This document shows, in pieces, positions 24,582 through 33,385 of a stretch of 33,385 nt of DNA. The stretch's first letter is position 1; each line of letters begins with the position of its first letter. Both the position numbers and the translations under genes were made by a program. Under the pieces are notes generated by a model. That model had not been told where the DNA came from. It saw only the letters and a program-made list of their open reading frames with translations, and searched no databases. Origin of the DNA: Planctomycetota bacterium (GTDB lineage Bacteria > Planctomycetota > Planctomycetia > Planctomycetales > Planctomycetaceae); NCBI GenBank assembly GCA_027624335.1, contig JAQBWV010000050.1, positions 1-33,385 of the forward strand. Direction: 5' to 3'.

Positions 24582-25517
24582 CTACTTCGGCTTCCGAGCG
24601 GGTTTGGGATCCAGATTCGCATTCATGTCTTCTTCTGAAACGGATGACTCGATTCCGTGCTTCGGGACGTCGACCTTTGCCAGCCAGACCAGTCCGTTCA
24701 GGACCACCTTGCGGTAGTTGTCGTTGCTCCAGTTGTCGTGGAAGTGCCCTCCCGTGAAACCAAAGCCGCGACCGCCGTCAGGACGTTCGACGGCCCACAT
24801 CATCGCTTCCGCTCGACCTTTCGCCTGCTGAATGTGCGGGTACGGACCTTTCGGATGAACGTACGGACCATCGCGAACGTCGTCGCCGGGAGCGGCCACC
24901 AGGATCGGGACGAAGCTGGTCTGCTCCGACATCGCTGATTTGTTGCCCGCCATGTCAGAGATGAACCGCATGTTGAAGTACCATTCGTCTTTAATCTGAA
25001 ACGGTTTGACGCCCTGAGTGATCGGGTGCTTTGCGAACTGCGTGAAGACAGGTTCCCACATCGGATTGCACGAAAACGAATTCTCGTAGTAACCGCCGAT
25101 CCAGCGTTTGAATTCCTGTCCGGCCTGATCCTTCAGCACTTCGACTCCATAGTGCATGCAGCCAATACCGACGCCCTTTTTCGTCCATTCGTCGACCAGC
25201 TTCAGACGCCGTCCGTTTTCCTGAACGACTTCGTGTCGACCTCCACCGTCCATGTAGAAGACGACGGCGTCGGCGTTCTCGAAGACAGCTTCATCTTTCG
25301 GCCAGCCGTTCAGAACGATGTGCACATCCAGCCCGGGAACGCCTTTCAGACACTTGTCGAGCAACTGCACTCCCGCATTGAATTCGTGCATGCGTGGCGG
25401 GTGAGACGGCTTGCCGGCAACGATCACCAGTTTGTGCAGGTCTCCCTCCGCAAAGGCCGATCCACACGCGATGAGGGCGATAGTCAGGCCAAAAGTTGCA
25501 ACAAGAGTCGACTTCAT
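24582..25517 (-). CDS. Exported ThuA-domain protein
   Basis: The 311-residue protein has a signal peptide (about 1-23, ending GSAFA). The rest matches the ThuA (trehalose-utilisation) fold, a class I glutamine-amidotransferase-like flavodoxin-type domain: LVIVAGKPSHPPRMHEFNAG at the start, ADAVVFYMDGGGRH, GIGCMHYGVEV, and GFGFTGGHFHDNWSNDNYRK near the end. In planctomycetes these proteins are common beside carbohydrate and sulfatase-type genes; reported relatives act in sugar oxidation-type degradation, but the substrate is not known here. The C-terminal 30 residues are charged and probably flexible. It is on the minus strand 181 bp after the GIY-YIG gene, so co-transcription is only possible. 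Confidence 0.9.
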   Translation of the reverse strand: MKSTLVATFGLTIALIACGSAFAEGDLHKLVIVAGKPSHPPRMHEFNAGVQLLDKCLKGVPGLDVHIVLNGWPKDEAVFENADAVVFYMDGGGRHEVVQENGRRLKLVDEWTKKGVGIGCMHYGVEVLKDQAGQEFKRWIGGYYENSFSCNPMWEPVFTQFAKHPITQGVKPFQIKDEWYFNMRFISDMAGNKSAMSEQTSFVPILVAAPGDDVRDGPYVHPKGPYPHIQQAKGRAEAMMWAVERPDGGRGFGFTGGHFHDNWSNDNYRKVVLNGLVWLAKVDVPKHGIESSVSEEDMNANLDPKPARKPK

Positions 25518-25698
25518 TTGTAACCTCGAAATCTGCCTTTAAGGATTTACAGCATATTCCCCAGCACTTGATGAGAGCATTCTGGCGACGGGTGTCGAAA
25601 GAAAACAATCAAGGCGGGCACACCAGGTTGATTGCCGAGTCTTTCACGCGAGCGGCGAGCTGTTACGGTTGAACTCAATCGTGCGGACTGTCGTCGGG

Positions 25699-25974
25699 CT
25701 ATCCGCTGATGAGTTGTTCCTTCCGGTCCCGAATCCACTTTCTGACAGTGGCTTCGCGTTTGAACGCCGCTGACTGATCCGGCTGTTCCTCGGAATAGAC
25801 CATTGTGACCGGAAGCCCATTTCGAGTGTATCTCGCCCCTTTTCCGGCATTATGCACTTCCATCCGCTTCGCCGGATCGACGGCGATGCCAGAATACAGA
25901 GAACCGTCGGAACATCGCGGCAGATAGAAGTTCCGTTGCTTCTGCCGGGTGTCTGCCATTCTGCTGACGATCAT
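25699..25974 (-). CDS. GIY-YIG domain protein (UPF0213/YhbQ-like)
   Basis: The 91 residues are nearly all one GIY-YIG domain of the short YhbQ-like class: FYLPRCSDGSLYSGI carries the two Tyr-containing strands, DPAKRMEVHNAGKGARYTR holds the conserved Arg and the HN..GKGA signature, and KREATVRKWIRDRKEQLI is the terminal helix. The family resembles UvrC and homing-endonuclease nuclease domains; YhbQ-like proteins have been linked to DNA damage response, but the function here is unproven. The Pro in YLPRC replaces the usual hydrophobic residue. The start is uncertain: the ATG at 25959 (MADTRQ) is an alternative and neither start has a strong ribosome site. Confidence 0.82.
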   Translation of the reverse strand: MIVSRMADTRQKQRNFYLPRCSDGSLYSGIAVDPAKRMEVHNAGKGARYTRNGLPVTMVYSEEQPDQSAAFKREATVRKWIRDRKEQLISG

Positions 25975-26106
25975 GTTTCGCGAGGTGCGCGGCAGCCGAT
26001 CAGTGCATCAGCGTTGCCGTTGCGACCGATTCCGGTCAAAGTAGCCGAGTTGCGTTCCCCCTGTAATCCTCAACGACCTTCCCTCCTGCGCCCTCCTGGT
26101 TGTCCT

Positions 26107-28569
26107 ATGCATCCTCATAGTTCCGCACCGGAAGCTCGGTATCAGCTTGCGCCTCAGGTATATCTGGCGTGGTGCATCTTCGTTGTGTGGGGACTGCCCA
26201 TGCCGTCACCTGCCGTGGCTGGTCTGATCGTCAGTCCCACGTCCGTTGTGCTGGACAGTCCCGAAGCCTCGCAGCAGCTGATTGTCTCCCTCACCGACGA
26301 AGTCGGACGACGTGATGTCACCGGTGATATCCGAATGAGCGTTGGCGACGTCAGTGTTGCCGATATCGAAGGCCGGGCGTTGGTGCGTCCGCGTTCGGAA
26401 GGCCGCACTGAGATCGTTATCCAGTTCGGCAACGAAACCGTTCGAGTTCCTGTGGACGTCATCAAGCAGCGACTTCCGGATCCCGTCTCGTTTCGCAACG
26501 AGATCATTCCAATTCTGACGAAGGCTCGGTGTAACTCGGGCGGATGTCATGGCAAGGCGGAAGGACAGAACGGCTTCAAGTTGAGCATCTTCGGCTTCGA
26601 CGCCGAAAGCGATTACGCCGCTTTGATGAAGGACGGTAAGGGCCGCCGCATTTCTCTGACGCAGCCGCAGACGAGCCTCGTGCTTGTGAAGGGAACGTCT
26701 CAGATGCCTCACGGCGGCGGTCGCAAGATCGAAGTCGACAGCTATCGATACAACCGCGTGCTCAGATGGATTCGCGAAGGAGCGCGACTCGATCCAGTCA
26801 GCTCGGAAACCGGCCAGATCGTCAGCATCGAGGTCGAACCTCGTGAACAGATCCTACTGGCCAACGGGACGCAGCAGCTTCGAGTCACCGCTATCGATCG
26901 TTCCGGCACCAGACGCTGTGTCACCGTTGAAGCAGAGTACGAATCGAACGCGGCCGCGATCGCTGACGTTGATCAGCGAGGGCTCGTTCAGGCCAGCGAC
27001 GTTCCCGGTGAGGCGGCAATCCTCGTCCGGTATCTCGGGCACGTGACTTCCTGCCGAGTAACGCTGCCTCGGTCGGGTGTCATGTTCGAACGCCCGGCGG
27101 AAACCAATTTCGTCGACAAGCTGGTCTGGGATCAGCTCGGTCGACTGGGGATCAAAGCCGGGTCAGCCGCGAGTGATTCCGAGTTTCTGCGGCGAGTTTA
27201 CTTCGACACGATCGGAACCCTGCCAACGTCGGAAGAAGCTCGGCGATATCTTGCCGACGCGTCGACGGACAAACGGGACCAACTCATTGAGGAACTCCTC
27301 AACCGTGATGAATACGTCGACTACTGGACGATGAAGTGGCTCGACATTCTGCGAGCGGATCAGCTCATCGTTACACCGCAAGGCACGGTCGCCATGCAAC
27401 GCTGGCTGCGGCACTGTTTTCAGCAGAACGTGCCGTTCGATCAGATGGCTCGCGAGCTGCTCACTGTTCAAGGCAGCACGACAGCAGAAGGACCAGGAGC
27501 GTTTTACAAGATCCTGAAAGAGCCGGACGAAATGAGTCGGGCTGTCAGTCAGCTGCTGCTGGGTGTCCGCATCGAGTGCGCGCAGTGTCATCATCATCCG
27601 TCAGAACGATGGAGTCAGGGAGACTACACCGCGCTGGCTGGTTTCTTCACCGGAGTCAAACTCAAGAAACTTCCGAACGGTACTGAGGCTATCGTCTCGC
27701 TCGGTGGTAAAGACCTTCCCCATCCGCGAACTGGCGAGCTGGTTTCAGCTCGGGCGCTGGGTGCAGCGCAAACTGATCTGAGCGGGCTGAGTGATCGCCG
27801 AGTCGCTCTCGCTGACTGGCTGGTCCGACCGGACAACGAGTTCTTTGCGAAGGCAATCGCCAATCGAATCTGGGCTCATTACCTGGGGCGAGGACTTGTC
27901 GAACCGGTTGACGACATTCGCGAAACAAACCCAGCGACAAACGAGCCGCTGATGAAGGCTCTGTCTCAGCACATGATCGGTGTGAAGTTCGACATGAAGT
28001 CGTTTACCAGAACGCTGCTGAGGTCACGTGTTTATCAGTTGAGTTCGGAATCGAATGATTCGAACCGGGATGATCTGCAGAACTTTTCCCATGCCACTTA
28101 CAAAGCATTGCCCGCCGAAGTTCTGCTGGATGCGATCTCGCAAAGCACCGGCGTGGCGGAGAAGTTCAATGGGTGGCCGGACGGATATCGGGCGATCCAG
28201 ATCTGGGACAACCGGATGCCGTCTTACTTCTTCCAGATCTTCGGGCGACCGGTCCGAGCAACTGTCTGTGAGTGTGAACGCAGCGGCGAACCGAGTATTT
28301 CACAGGCGCTACACTTGCTGAACTCTCCGGAAATCACGGCGAAAATTCGGCATCGCGAAGGAATGGCGCGACGGCTGGCGAAATCTGAGTTGACTGTCGA
28401 CGAGCTGATTGACGAACTGTATCTGACAGCTCTGTCTCGATTTCCACGTGATGAAGAACGTGCCCTGATGGCGGATGCGTTTGCCGTCCCGGAAATTTCA
28501 CGGCAGGAAGCGGTGGAAGATGTGCTCTGGGCATTGCTCAACATGAAGGAATTCATTTTTAATCACTGA
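26107..28569 (+). CDS. DUF1549/DUF1553 protein with haem-type CX4CH motif and two Ig-like domains
   Basis: The ATG at 26107 gives 820 residues and a signal-like hydrophobic segment (about 15-38); the open frame further upstream lies opposite the GIY-YIG gene and is not used. Order: Ig/Big_2-like domain (about 40-118), a planctomycete cytochrome-like region with CNSGGCH (C142, C147, H148), a second Ig-like domain (about 238-320), DUF1549 (about 335-515, including CAQCHHH with C491, C494, H495) and DUF1553 (about 560-815). Such proteins are typical of planctomycetes and are suspected to be redox proteins for breakdown of complex carbon, with DUF1501 partners. The DUF1501 gene follows after 45 bp. 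The Ig domains may bind polysaccharide. Confidence 0.93.
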   Translation: MHPHSSAPEARYQLAPQVYLAWCIFVVWGLPMPSPAVAGLIVSPTSVVLDSPEASQQLIVSLTDEVGRRDVTGDIRMSVGDVSVADIEGRALVRPRSEGRTEIVIQFGNETVRVPVDVIKQRLPDPVSFRNEIIPILTKARCNSGGCHGKAEGQNGFKLSIFGFDAESDYAALMKDGKGRRISLTQPQTSLVLVKGTSQMPHGGGRKIEVDSYRYNRVLRWIREGARLDPVSSETGQIVSIEVEPREQILLANGTQQLRVTAIDRSGTRRCVTVEAEYESNAAAIADVDQRGLVQASDVPGEAAILVRYLGHVTSCRVTLPRSGVMFERPAETNFVDKLVWDQLGRLGIKAGSAASDSEFLRRVYFDTIGTLPTSEEARRYLADASTDKRDQLIEELLNRDEYVDYWTMKWLDILRADQLIVTPQGTVAMQRWLRHCFQQNVPFDQMARELLTVQGSTTAEGPGAFYKILKEPDEMSRAVSQLLLGVRIECAQCHHHPSERWSQGDYTALAGFFTGVKLKKLPNGTEAIVSLGGKDLPHPRTGELVSARALGAAQTDLSGLSDRRVALADWLVRPDNEFFAKAIANRIWAHYLGRGLVEPVDDIRETNPATNEPLMKALSQHMIGVKFDMKSFTRTLLRSRVYQLSSESNDSNRDDLQNFSHATYKALPAEVLLDAISQSTGVAEKFNGWPDGYRAIQIWDNRMPSYFFQIFGRPVRATVCECERSGEPSISQALHLLNSPEITAKIRHREGMARRLAKSELTVDELIDELYLTALSRFPRDEERALMADAFAVPEISRQEAVEDVLWALLNMKEFIFNH

Positions 28570-28614
28570 TCAATCGGCAGGCTCAGCAACTTAGCAGGCG
28601 AAACGAGGCAAACC

Positions 28615-29958
28615 ATGCTGCGACTGGAACTCGGAAAACCATCTGTGGGGAATTGTGACGGTGTCGACCGTCGCCACGCTTTGCGACTCGGTGCGACCAG
28701 TCTGCTCGGAGGTCTAAGCCTGCCGACGCTGCTCGAATTGCAGGCGAAGGCCGGGACCGGACGCGAAGTTCGAGCGAAGTCGTGCGTGTTCCTGTTTTTG
28801 GAAGGTGGACCGCCTCATCAGGACATGTGGGATCCAAAACCGGACGCGCCCGTCGAAATTCGAGGTCCATTTCTGCCGATCAGCACGAACGTGCCCGGAA
28901 CATTCATCACAAATCAGCTTCCGCATTGCGCGAAGATTGCCGACAAGTACACGATCCTTCGCAGCCACAGCCATCGCGATAACGGACATTCGACCGGCTA
29001 TCACTACGTGATGACCGGTCGGCGCGCGAACTTTGCCGACGGCGACAATCCGGTTCCGAACAACGATTACTTTCCGTCAATCGGTTCGATCGTCGCTCGT
29101 GAACTGAATCAGGGCGGGGCTGTTCCACCCTACATCAATCTGCCGCATCCGATGCAGGGTGGCGGTCCAGGTTTTTACGGCGCGGAATATGCGCCGTTCA
29201 TCATCGAGTCAGATCCGACTCAACCGGATTTTGAAGTGCGGGATCTGCAACCGATTTCCGGCCTCAGCAACGGACGTGTTTCGACGCGCCGCAAACTGCT
29301 GGCAGGGATTGACCGCCTCGAACGCAGCCGCGCTCAAGGGCGGGCCAGCGTCATGTCTACTTACTACGAGAAAGCTCATAGTCTGATTACCTCTTCCGAA
29401 GCGAAGCGAGCATTCGACATCCACTCCGAACCGGACGATGTTCGAGACCGTTACGGTCGTACGCAGATCGGGCAGTGTGCACTACTGGCCAGACGACTGG
29501 TGGAAGGCGGCTGCCGGTTTGTCGGCGTGGACGCCCCAGGCTGGGACGTTCATTTCAACTGCTTCCCCAGTCTGCAGACAGATCTGATTCCGTACGCGGA
29601 TCAGGCCTTCAGCGCCCTGATCCTGGACCTCGAGGAACGTGGCCTGCTTGACGAAACGCTCGTCGTCATGATGGGAGAAATGGGACGCACGCCGCGAGTC
29701 AACGCGCAGGCTGGTCGAGATCACTGGTCAATGGCTCAGACTGTCATCTTCGCTGGTGGAGGCGTGAAGCCGGGACAAGTCATCGGAGCAACCGATAAAC
29801 ACGCGACCGCTCCCAGTACGGAACCGATCAGTGTCAACGACCTGCTCCGGACGATTCACACGCTGATGGGCATCGACCCGGATCGAACTTACCTCGGCCC
29901 GCTTGGTCGACCGGTTCCGCTGGTAGACGGCGGGAAGTTCATTGACGCTCTGGTTTGA
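28615..29958 (+). CDS. DUF1501 protein, partner of the DUF1549/1553 protein
   Basis: The 447 residues start with a Tat-like signal (DRRHALRLGATSLLGG at about 17-32) and the DUF1501 fold: FLFLEGGPPHQDMWDPKP, RSHSHRDNGHSTGYHY, DAPGWDVHFN, and MGEMGRTPRVNAQAGRDHWS. The His and Asp residues of the alkaline-phosphatase-like metal site are conserved. GAGG precedes the ATG. It is the middle gene of a three-gene row (DUF1549/1553 - DUF1501 - PPC) with gaps of 45 and 24 bp. DUF1501 and DUF1549/1553 genes usually occur together, so a shared complex or pathway outside the inner membrane is likely. It differs clearly from the solitary DUF1501 protein at 10137-11426. Confidence 0.94.
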   Translation: MLRLELGKPSVGNCDGVDRRHALRLGATSLLGGLSLPTLLELQAKAGTGREVRAKSCVFLFLEGGPPHQDMWDPKPDAPVEIRGPFLPISTNVPGTFITNQLPHCAKIADKYTILRSHSHRDNGHSTGYHYVMTGRRANFADGDNPVPNNDYFPSIGSIVARELNQGGAVPPYINLPHPMQGGGPGFYGAEYAPFIIESDPTQPDFEVRDLQPISGLSNGRVSTRRKLLAGIDRLERSRAQGRASVMSTYYEKAHSLITSSEAKRAFDIHSEPDDVRDRYGRTQIGQCALLARRLVEGGCRFVGVDAPGWDVHFNCFPSLQTDLIPYADQAFSALILDLEERGLLDETLVVMMGEMGRTPRVNAQAGRDHWSMAQTVIFAGGGVKPGQVIGATDKHATAPSTEPISVNDLLRTIHTLMGIDPDRTYLGPLGRPVPLVDGGKFIDALV

Positions 29959-29982
29959 GCGTTTTGCTTTGGTGGTGAGATC

Positions 29983-32358
29983 ATGCTTCCCATGTTCCGT
30001 ATTTCCGTCGTTGCGTTGCTGATCCTGTTGGTGCCTGCTTTTCGAGCGAACGCCCAGCAGGTTCCCGCGATTGGTTATATGTTTCCGTCTGGCGGGCAGG
30101 CCGGTTCGACTGTCGACGTCGTCCTGGGCGGTTACGACTGGACTCCGGACATGGAGTTGTTCGTGCGGGACTCACGGATTCAACTTGAACTCGCGGGTGC
30201 TCCCGGCCCGGTGATTGTTCCCGAGCCGCCCTACTGGTTCGGCAAGAAGGCTCGTCGACCGCCGTTTCCTCTACCGCGCGAGACGACTGCGAAACTGTCG
30301 ATCCCCGCCGATCTTTCGCCAGGGCTTTATCGCTGGCAGGCGGCAAACGCGAACGGTGCCACAACATCCGGTACCTTCGCTGTTTCCCGCGGACTCGATG
30401 TTGTCGAAACAAAGAATCGCCTGGAGCCCCAGCATTTACCGTCTCTGCCGGTAACGGTTTCCGGCCAGATTCTGAAAATCGAAGAGGTCGATGAATATCG
30501 CTTCACGGCTGCGACGACAGGCCCGCTGACGTGCGAAATTCTGGCCGCAGCAATTGGCTCGCCGCTGACAGCGGTGGTTGAAATTCGAGACGCCTCAGGG
30601 CGACTGATCGCTGATGTTGCCGACACCGCCGCGCGGGACGAGCGATTCACTTTCGCCGTCGAGGCCGGACACGAGTATTTCGCGAGTGTTTACGACGTTG
30701 ATTTTCGTGGTAATCGATCGTTCGTCTATCGACTCTCGTTTCAGCCGGGGCCGCGACTCGTAGCAACCTTCCCGGCGGTTGTTCAACGAGGAATCACGCA
30801 GGATGTCGAGTTCGTCGGATACGGGCTGGAAACAGGCTCCGCGAAACTTGAATCGGTGACACGCTCTCTGAAAATCCCAGTCGATGCTGCCGCGACGATT
30901 TTCAGCGGTCAGCTCAGCTTGAATCGCGACCAGTCGGTGTCGTTTGAAATTCCTGTCAGTAATCTCCCGGAGCTGGTCGAAGCTCGCACGCCGGCCCGGT
31001 CGGCAACGACGCCATCAACATTGAACGTCCCCTCTGCGATGACCGGCGTTCTTGATCGGAAATATGGCACGGATCGATATCGAGTATCAGGTGCAAAGGG
31101 CGACGTCTGGTTAATCGACGTTCAGGCTGAAGCCATCGGATCTCCGCTCGACGTTTCACTGGTCATTGTCAAAGAAGACGGAACTGAACTGCAGCGTGTC
31201 GACGATGTGCCGGGTACCACCGACGCCAGTCTGGCGTTTACGCTGCCGCTGGACGGAGCTTACGACCTGCTGGTTGGTGACACGTCAGGAGCCAGCGGCA
31301 ATCGCCTCGCGGTGTACCGGCTCGCCATTCAGTCACCGCAGCCGGGCTTTCGGCTGACCGTTCCAGAGATCCTCGCCGTGCCGATTGAAGGGTCGGCAGT
31401 GCTCGCCATCAAAGCCGAACGGACCGGAGGCTTCGCAGGACCGATTACAATTGCCGTCGATGGACTTCCTGAAGGTGTTTCCATTCCTGAGGGATCGGCG
31501 ATTCCGGAGAAGAAGAACGATCTCAAGCTGACGTTCACCGTTGCGGCTGACGCGGGCACGCTGGCGAAGATGGTCACTCTGACAGGCACCGCGACGATCG
31601 GCGACGCGGCGACAAGTCACACTCCGGAACCAGTTCTGCTGGCGGTCACCATGAAGCCGCCGTTTTCGATCAACGCGGAAGGCAAAGACGACGTGACGAA
31701 GTGGCCGCGAGGCACAACGTTTCCTGCCCCCGTCCTGATTCAGCGTAACGAGTCGTTCACTGGCGACATTGTTCTGGAGATGTCCTCGCGGCAAGGTCGG
31801 CATCGCCAGGGCATTCGCGGTCCGGAACTGACCGTCAAACCAGGCATCGATCGAATTCTGTATCCGGTCTTCCTGCCCGAGTGGCTTGAAACAACTCGTA
31901 CGTCACGTATGGTTGTGAACGGTGTCACCCAGGTCACCGACCCCAAAGGGCGAGTACGCTACCTGTCGAGCAAAATCTCGACTCGCATTGGTTTTCTGCC
32001 CGGCGGAGCGATTCTGAAGATCGACAGCCCGGTACCGGAGGTCGAACTGTCTTCGAGCGACAGCTTCGAGTTTCCGGTGAACATCCTGCGTGCTCCTGAA
32101 CTTTCTGGACCGGTTCAGCTGGAGCTGGTCCAGGAACCGGGGGACGTCGCGATGTTCACTGCCGCGTCCATCACGGTTGATGAGAACACGCAGCAGGTTG
32201 TTCTGAAGGTCACCCCTGCAGCCGATTTCGTTGCCGGTCGAGTCGTGAAACTAACAGCTCGTGCCACCGCAGCAACTGACGGCTACCCAGTCATCGCCGA
32301 GACGACTCTCACGGTCGTACCAGTCAGCGTATCACCGCTGAAGGTCGCAGCCCCCTGA
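29983..32358 (+). CDS. Exported multi-domain protein with PPC-type domains
   Basis: The 791-residue protein has a signal peptide (MLPMFRISVVALLILLVPAF, cleavage after ANA). An IPT-like start (YMFPSGGQAGSTVDVVLGGY) is followed by two pre-peptidase-C-terminal (PPC)-type beta domains: residues about 150-255 (EEVDEYRFTAATTGPLTCEI) and about 345-450 (GTDRYRVSGAKGDVWLIDVQ). The last 330 residues are further beta-sandwich-like units. No catalytic motif is seen; the protein probably binds carbohydrate or other surface polymers. GGTGAG lies before the start at 29983; a second Met four codons later is an alternative. It closes the DUF1549/DUF1501 gene row, which is a common planctomycete arrangement. 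Confidence 0.88.
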   Translation: MLPMFRISVVALLILLVPAFRANAQQVPAIGYMFPSGGQAGSTVDVVLGGYDWTPDMELFVRDSRIQLELAGAPGPVIVPEPPYWFGKKARRPPFPLPRETTAKLSIPADLSPGLYRWQAANANGATTSGTFAVSRGLDVVETKNRLEPQHLPSLPVTVSGQILKIEEVDEYRFTAATTGPLTCEILAAAIGSPLTAVVEIRDASGRLIADVADTAARDERFTFAVEAGHEYFASVYDVDFRGNRSFVYRLSFQPGPRLVATFPAVVQRGITQDVEFVGYGLETGSAKLESVTRSLKIPVDAAATIFSGQLSLNRDQSVSFEIPVSNLPELVEARTPARSATTPSTLNVPSAMTGVLDRKYGTDRYRVSGAKGDVWLIDVQAEAIGSPLDVSLVIVKEDGTELQRVDDVPGTTDASLAFTLPLDGAYDLLVGDTSGASGNRLAVYRLAIQSPQPGFRLTVPEILAVPIEGSAVLAIKAERTGGFAGPITIAVDGLPEGVSIPEGSAIPEKKNDLKLTFTVAADAGTLAKMVTLTGTATIGDAATSHTPEPVLLAVTMKPPFSINAEGKDDVTKWPRGTTFPAPVLIQRNESFTGDIVLEMSSRQGRHRQGIRGPELTVKPGIDRILYPVFLPEWLETTRTSRMVVNGVTQVTDPKGRVRYLSSKISTRIGFLPGGAILKIDSPVPEVELSSSDSFEFPVNILRAPELSGPVQLELVQEPGDVAMFTAASITVDENTQQVVLKVTPAADFVAGRVVKLTARATAATDGYPVIAETTLTVVPVSVSPLKVAAP

Positions 32359-32395
32359 CCTGACAGACTCACCGCCGAAACTCAAGACAGGCGGA

Positions 32396-33208
32396 TCAGA
32401 ACGCCAGACCGCCGCCGAGCGTCACGCCTGGAGAACCCTCTTCGACAAACGGAACGGTCGCACCAAGCCGCAGAAAGAAGCTTTCGTGAGGCCAGAGGAT
32501 CAGGCTGCCTTCGAATAGTGGGTCATCGAGAACGCCTGGGGAAAACTCGACGTCACCACGGATCGCCACATTCGCCGCAAGGTCTGCTTCGATGCCGGCG
32601 TTCGCGGCAAATCCAGAATCCCGGGAATCTTCCCTGGTCGTGACACTGCTGACGGTTTTCTGAAGTTTGAGTTCATCAAACCCGAATCCCAGCGTGGCAT
32701 AAGGTCGCACCCGAGCCGCTGGAAATGCAATGAGGCGAGTTCCAAAGACGAACAGGCTTCGATCCATCTTCAGGGTATTACCGTTCGGTTGGTACGTACC
32801 GGAAAGCGTTCGATGTTCGAACTCACCAAAGAAATCCATCCCGAACGAGTCGGATGTCATCCATGGATTCGGCGTGTTGAACTCGATGTCCCATCCGCTG
32901 TAAGTATCGTCGATCTGTGAAAGCAGAGGATCGTCGATTCCGTAGTCGACGTAAGCCCCTCGGATGTACCGTTTACCCAGCAAACCAGCGTGTTTCGACG
33001 ATTCGCCGGCATTGAACGGACCGGACGAGGTTTCCGGACCGCCATTGTCGCTGAGACCGTAAGTGCTGAATGTCATGCTGCTGTCCGTGGTGTTGGCATA
33101 GGTTCCCGAGTCGACTCGTGCGAATCCTGTGGATGCCTGTGCGAGGACAGCAGACGGAACCAGAACGGCAGCAAGCACGACGGCGATGCTGTGAATACGA
33201 AACTTCAT
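32396..33208 (-). CDS. Outer-membrane beta-barrel candidate
   Basis: The 270-residue protein has a signal peptide (about 1-23, ending AVLA). The mature part shows alternating polar and hydrophobic strands and ends with LGGGLAF, a C-terminal Phe as expected for BAM-assembled barrels. Strand-like segments are frequent in the second half (RPYATLGFGFDELKLQ, VAIRGDVEFSP, SFFLRLGATVPF). This resembles OmpA/OmpW-like small barrels, but no family is clearly recognised. GGAG lies about 10 bases before the ATG. It converges with the PPC gene with 37 bp between stops. Function unknown; a porin or structural role is inferred. Confidence 0.8.
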   Translation of the reverse strand: MKFRIHSIAVVLAAVLVPSAVLAQASTGFARVDSGTYANTTDSSMTFSTYGLSDNGGPETSSGPFNAGESSKHAGLLGKRYIRGAYVDYGIDDPLLSQIDDTYSGWDIEFNTPNPWMTSDSFGMDFFGEFEHRTLSGTYQPNGNTLKMDRSLFVFGTRLIAFPAARVRPYATLGFGFDELKLQKTVSSVTTREDSRDSGFAANAGIEADLAANVAIRGDVEFSPGVLDDPLFEGSLILWPHESFFLRLGATVPFVEEGSPGVTLGGGLAF

Positions 33209-33385
33209 CCTTGAAGTCTCCCGAAGTTCGAATTGTTGATTGGAGTTTCAACACCGTTCATAAGTGAATCCGGCGAGGGACGCCGACGGTGTCTTGCCCG
33301 GAACGGGCAAACGATGTTGAGAGATGGTAGGTTTCGGTATTTATCGGCAGACGTTTAGTTTCGTCAATGGCGTATTTCCCAGAAC

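Noticed and set aside
25852-26106. Upstream extension of the DUF1549/1553 gene
   Set aside because: It lies opposite the GIY-YIG gene and would put the signal-like segment about 100 residues into the protein.

Overview
The window reads as a chromosomal segment of a planctomycete (phylum Planctomycetota; family not resolvable from sequence alone). The signs are lineage-typical protein families: two DUF1501 proteins, a DUF1549/DUF1553 protein with a CX4CH haem-type motif, a DUF1559 protein, a PPC-domain secreted protein, a TPR protein fused to two RNA polymerase alpha C-terminal domains, and several Cys-rich or Gln/Thr-rich exported proteins. Coding density is high. I recognised no tRNA, rRNA, CRISPR array, insertion sequence or phage module.

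Layout. 1-277: 3' end of a tRNA-dihydrouridine synthase. 327-3469: an exported calcineurin-like phosphoesterase followed 5 bp later by a membrane-anchored SGNH hydrolase that carries a TPR-like segment. 3710-5985: a tightly coupled three-gene cassette (exported unknown protein, exported protein with a Cys cluster, and a Rab geranylgeranyl-transferase-beta-like protein that lacks two of three zinc ligands). 6136-10067: a complete ribose/galactose-type ABC importer (lipoprotein, double ATPase, permease), with a large extragenic palindrome between ATPase and permease. 10137-11426: a Tat-exported DUF1501 protein. 11447-17837, minus strand: TIGR03545 and TIGR03546 pair, M48 lipoprotein protease, a Cys-rich exported protein and a gluzincin 'MA-like' peptidase. 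18400-20200, plus strand: a stand-alone ribosomal protein bS18 and the TPR/double alpha-CTD protein, closed by a strong bidirectional terminator shared with the convergent Mn superoxide dismutase (20317-20940). 21294-24381: a PQQ-type beta-propeller protein and a DUF1559 protein with an N-terminal zinc ribbon. 24582-25974, minus: a ThuA-domain protein and a GIY-YIG protein. 26107-32358, plus: the DUF1549/1553 - DUF1501 - PPC trio. 32396-33208, minus: an outer-membrane beta-barrel candidate.

Working together. Most genes encode envelope or exported proteins. The clearest functional units are the sugar importer, the DUF1549/DUF1501/PPC trio, and the TIGR03545/TIGR03546 pair. The best candidates for something undescribed are the 3710-5985 cassette, the TPR/double alpha-CTD protein next to bS18, and the zinc-ribbon DUF1559 protein with a repeated LWxVMG motif. 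All functional statements come from reading motifs by eye; no database search was run.
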